From assembly GCF_030815145.1 (NCBI RefSeq), contig NZ_JAUSWJ010000001.1, forward strand, positions 1,054,001 through 1,118,000: a DNA stretch of 64,000 nucleotides, written 5' to 3'. Source of the stretch: Kaistia geumhonensis (lineage in GTDB: Bacteria > Pseudomonadota > Alphaproteobacteria > Rhizobiales > Kaistiaceae). Shown here piece by piece: positions 61,231 through 64,000 of this stretch; positions within the stretch are counted from its first letter, which is position 1; each line of letters starts with the position of its first letter. The position numbers and the translations under genes were made by a program. The notes under the pieces were generated by a model. That model made no database searches. It saw only the letters and a program-made list of their open reading frames with translations, and was not told the DNA's origin.

Positions 61231-63993
61231 TTATTCGGCGCGCGGCTCGACCTCGTCGCCGGTCTCTCCAAGACGGTCGACCGAAACGACCTTCTCGCCC
61301 TCGGCGGTGTCGAAGACGATCACGCCCTGCGAACCGCGCGAGACGATGCGGATCGGCTTGTCGCCGCCGACCGGCATGCGGATCATCTGACCGCCATCGG
61401 TCACGAGCATGATCTGGTCGCTGTCCTCGACGGGGAAGGACGCCACGAGCTGGCCGTTGCGCTCGTTGACGGCCATCGCGACGATGCCCTTACCGCCGCG
61501 ATTGGTGACGCGGTATTCGAAGGACGACGTCCGCTTGCCGTAGCCGTTCTCGGAGATCGTCAGGACGAACTGCTCGGCTGCGCTCATGGCGACGTAGCGC
61601 GACTCGGAGTCGGCCGTCGGGTCGCCCGCCATGTCGGCCGTCTCCGACTCGACGTCGTCCGAAACGACATCCTCGGTCTCGGGCTCTCCCCTGACCGCGC
61701 GGCTCTTCTTGAGATATTCGGCGCGCTCCTCGGCGCTCGCATCGAAATGGCGCAGGATAGCCATCGAGATGACCCGGTCGCCATCGCCGAGCGCGATGCC
61801 GCGGACGCCGGTCGAGTCTCGACCTTTGAAGACGCGGACATCGGTGACTTCGAAGCGGATGCACTGGCCCGCGGCCGTCGTCAGCAGCACGTCGTCCTGT
61901 TCCGAGCAGAGCTGGACGTCGACGATCGCGTCGCCATCCTCGTCGAACTTCATCGCGATCTTGCCGTTACGGTTGACCTGGACGAAGTCGCTCAGCTTGT
62001 TGCGGCGCACGGTGCCACGCGTGGTGGCGAACATCACGTCGAGCGTCTCCCAGCTCGCCTCGTCTTCCGGCAGCGGCAGGATCGAGGTGATACGCTCCCC
62101 GTCCTGCAGCGGCAGGAGATTGTTGAGGAACTTGCCGCGCGCCTGAGGCGCCGCGAGCGGCAACCGCCAGACCTTCATCTTGTAGGCGATGCCGCGGGAG
62201 GAGAAGAACACCACCGGGGTATGCGTGGAGGCGACAAACAGGCGCGTGACGAAATCCTCGTCCTTGGTCGCCATGCCGGACCGGCCCTTGCCGCCGCGGT
62301 TCTGCGCGCGATAGGTCGCGAGCGGCACGCGCTTGATGTAGCCCTCGTGGCTGACGGTGACGACCATGTCCTCGCGCTGTATCAGGTCCTCGTCCTCGAA
62401 ATCGGCGCCGCCTTCGAGGATCTCGGTCTTGCGCGGGGTCGCGAACTCGTCGCGCACCGCCGTCAGCTCGTCGCGGATGATGCCCATGATCCGGGCGCGC
62501 GAGCGCAGGATGTCGAGATAGTCGGCGATCTCGATGCCGATCTTGTTCAGTTCGTCGGCGATCTCGTCGCGGCCGAGCGCGGTGAGGCGCTGCAGGCGCA
62601 GATCAAGGATCGCGCGCGCCTGCGCATCTGACAGCTGATAGGTGCCGTCGGCGGCGAGGCGATGGCGCGGATCATCGATCAGCGCGATCAGCGGCGCAAC
62701 ATCGAGCGCCGGCCAGTGACGCTCCATCAGCCGCTCGCGCGCCGTCGTGGGATCGGGCGCGGTGCGGATGAGCTGGATGATCTCGTCGATATTGGCGACG
62801 GCGATAGCGAGACCGACGAGCACATGGGCGCGATCGCGCGCCTTGTTGAGCAGGAACCGCGTCCGGCGCGTCACCACTTCCTCGCGGAAGGCGACGAAGG
62901 CCTGGATGAGGTCCTTCAGGTTCATCAGCATCGGGCGGCCGCCCGAGAGGGCCACCATGTTGACGCCGAACGAGGTCTGAAGCGGCGAGAAGCGATAGAT
63001 CTGGTTCAGCACCACATCGGCCACCGCGTCGCGCTTCAGTTCGATCACGACGCGCATGCCCTGGCGGTCGCTCTCGTCGCGGATGTCGGAGATGCCCTCG
63101 ATGCGCTTGTCGCGCACCAGTTCGGCGATCTTCTCGATCATCACCGCCTTGTTCACCTGATACGGGATCTCGGTGATGATGAGCGCCTCGCGCTCCTTGC
63201 GGATCGTCTCGACGGCGACACGGCCGCGCATCAGGATCGAGCCGCGCCCGTCCTGATAGGCGGCGCGGATGCCGGCGCGGCCGAGGATCAGGCCGCCAGT
63301 CGGGAAATCGGGACCGGGCACGATCTCCATGAGATCGGCGATCGAGATGGCCGGATCGGCGATATAGGCGATGCAGGCGTCGATCACCTCGCCGAGATTG
63401 TGGGTCGGGATGTTCGTCGCCATGCCGACGGCGATGCCGCCGGCACCGTTGACGAGCAGGTTCGGGAAGCGCGCCGGCAGGACGACAGGCTCGCGCTCGG
63501 AGCCGTCATAGTTGTCCTGATAGTCGACCGTGTCCTTGTCGATATCCTCGAGCAGGGAATGGGCCGCCTTGGCGAGACGGACCTCGGTGTATCGCATGGC
63601 CGCGGGGCTGTCGCCGTCGACCGAGCCGAAATTGCCCTGGCCGTCGGCCAGCATGACGCGCATGGAAAAATCCTGCGCCATGCGGACCAGCGCGAAATAC
63701 ACCGACTGGTCGCCATGCGGATGGTACTTACCGATCACGTCGCCGACGACACGGGCCGACTTGCGGAACGGCTTGTTCCAGTCATAGCCCTGCTCGTTCA
63801 TCGAATGCAGGATGCGGCGATGCACCGGCTTGAGGCCGTCCCGGGCGTCGGGAAGCGCACGGCTGACGATCACGCTCATGGCGTAATCGAGGAAGCTGCG
63901 CTTCATCTCGTCGGAGATGGAGATGCCTTCGAATTCGGAAGGCCGGCCGTCGCCGGGCTCGTCCTGGCGCGGCGGCTCGTTGGTATCGGACAA
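61231..63993 (-). CDS. gyrA: DNA gyrase subunit A
   Basis: Breakage-reunion subunit of gyrase, 920 residues as read from a TTG at 63993, 7 bases from the window end; a start further upstream cannot be excluded. The catalytic tyrosine is Tyr135 ([12 protein letters not shown]) and the GyrA box is [11 protein letters not shown], so it is GyrA and not ParC. The C-terminal beta-pinwheel carries an acidic insert ([20 protein letters not shown]). In the quinolone-determining region [17 protein letters not shown], the positions of E. coli Ser83 and Asp87 are Gln96 and Phe100. The gene reads toward coaD. Confidence 0.95.
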   Translation of the reverse strand: MSDTNEPPRQDEPGDGRPSEFEGISISDEMKRSFLDYAMSVIVSRALPDARDGLKPVHRRILHSMNEQGYDWNKPFRKSARVVGDVIGKYHPHGDQSVYFALVRMAQDFSMRVMLADGQGNFGSVDGDSPAAMRYTEVRLAKAAHSLLEDIDKDTVDYQDNYDGSEREPVVLPARFPNLLVNGAGGIAVGMATNIPTHNLGEVIDACIAYIADPAISIADLMEIVPGPDFPTGGLILGRAGIRAAYQDGRGSILMRGRVAVETIRKEREALIITEIPYQVNKAVMIEKIAELVRDKRIEGISDIRDESDRQGMRVVIELKRDAVADVVLNQIYRFSPLQTSFGVNMVALSGGRPMLMNLKDLIQAFVAFREEVVTRRTRFLLNKARDRAHVLVGLAIAVANIDEIIQLIRTAPDPTTARERLMERHWPALDVAPLIALIDDPRHRLAADGTYQLSDAQARAILDLRLQRLTALGRDEIADELNKIGIEIADYLDILRSRARIMGIIRDELTAVRDEFATPRKTEILEGGADFEDEDLIQREDMVVTVSHEGYIKRVPLATYRAQNRGGKGRSGMATKDEDFVTRLFVASTHTPVVFFSSRGIAYKMKVWRLPLAAPQARGKFLNNLLPLQDGERITSILPLPEDEASWETLDVMFATTRGTVRRNKLSDFVQVNRNGKIAMKFDEDGDAIVDVQLCSEQDDVLLTTAAGQCIRFEVTDVRVFKGRDSTGVRGIALGDGDRVISMAILRHFDASAEERAEYLKKSRAVRGEPETEDVVSDDVESETADMAGDPTADSESRYVAMSAAEQFVLTISENGYGKRTSSFEYRVTNRGGKGIVAMAVNERNGQLVASFPVEDSDQIMLVTDGGQMIRMPVGGDKPIRIVSRGSQGVIVFDTAEGEKVVSVDRLGETGDEVEPRAE

Positions 63994-64000
63994 CAGATGT

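Noticed and set aside
1-64000. CRISPR arrays, insertion sequences, prophage or toxin-antitoxin loci
   Set aside because: I looked for repeat-spacer patterns, transposases, integrases and paired small toxin genes and saw none.

Overview
The window is about 64 kb of GC-rich chromosomal DNA from an alphaproteobacterium, most likely order Hyphomicrobiales (Rhizobiales). The evidence is a Porin_2-type outer-membrane porin, an ExoR-like Sel1 protein, PopZ beside tolC and valS, a STAS-MlaE fusion, DgcN/DgcA, and two gene orders I recall as common in this group: rpoZ-rsh-pyrE, and gyrA-coaD-two cyclophilins-queA-tgt. I see no insertion sequence, prophage, integrase, CRISPR array or rRNA. One tRNA gene (Cys) is present. 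Genes cut or touched by the window ends are pyrE (left, truncated) and gyrA (right, TTG start 7 bases from the end).

Layout. 1-4.8 kb: pyrE (partial), rsh and rpoZ on the minus strand, then an NYN-domain protein and a family-5 uracil-DNA glycosylase on the plus strand. 5-7.3 kb: porin and a secreted protein. 7.3-11.1 kb: smpB and dapA (minus), and a Slt-type lytic transglycosylase with an alpha/beta hydrolase (plus). 11.9-15.9 kb: a minus-strand envelope group (repeat-bearing OmpA-like protein, a 45-residue membrane protein, a membrane/helix-hairpin-helix protein) and ExoR. 16.3-26 kb: parE, VOC protein, Tag-like glycosylase with a DUF2254 membrane protein, YqaA, an ArsR/SRPBCC pair sharing an operator-like palindrome, a DEAD-box helicase, and a diguanylate cyclase with a DUF4287 protein. 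26-30 kb: an Mla-type lipid-transport operon. 30-35 kb: dgcN-dgcA (D-glutamate use), MFS transporter, threonine/serine dehydratase, AraC-family regulator. 35.2-37.1 kb: a PlcP-like metallophosphoesterase and an Agt-like glycosyltransferase preceded by a PHO-box-like sequence. 38-45.5 kb: a sugar or sugar-acid catabolic locus (FAH hydrolase, SMP-30 lactonase, DHDPS-like aldolase/dehydratase, and an ABC importer with a double-length permease). 45.7-51.8 kb: valS, popZ, tolC, protein-isoaspartate methyltransferase. 52-56.5 kb: tRNA-Cys, cobD, RAM-domain protein, DUF4864 protein, P-type ATPase. 56.7-64 kb: tgt, queA, two cyclophilins, coaD, a small exported protein, gyrA.

Most of the window is conserved core sequence, and I found no wholly new system. 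The features most worth a second look are: the plcP-agt-like pair as a phosphate-starvation lipid-remodelling operon; the fused tandem sugar permease paired with a single-domain ATPase, with a strong hairpin after the binding-protein gene; a Tgt whose zinc-binding cysteines are mostly replaced; a GyrA with Gln and Phe at the two main quinolone-contact positions; an OmpA-like protein with four tandem ~123-residue repeats; and a cobD gene that starts 6 bases after a tRNA.
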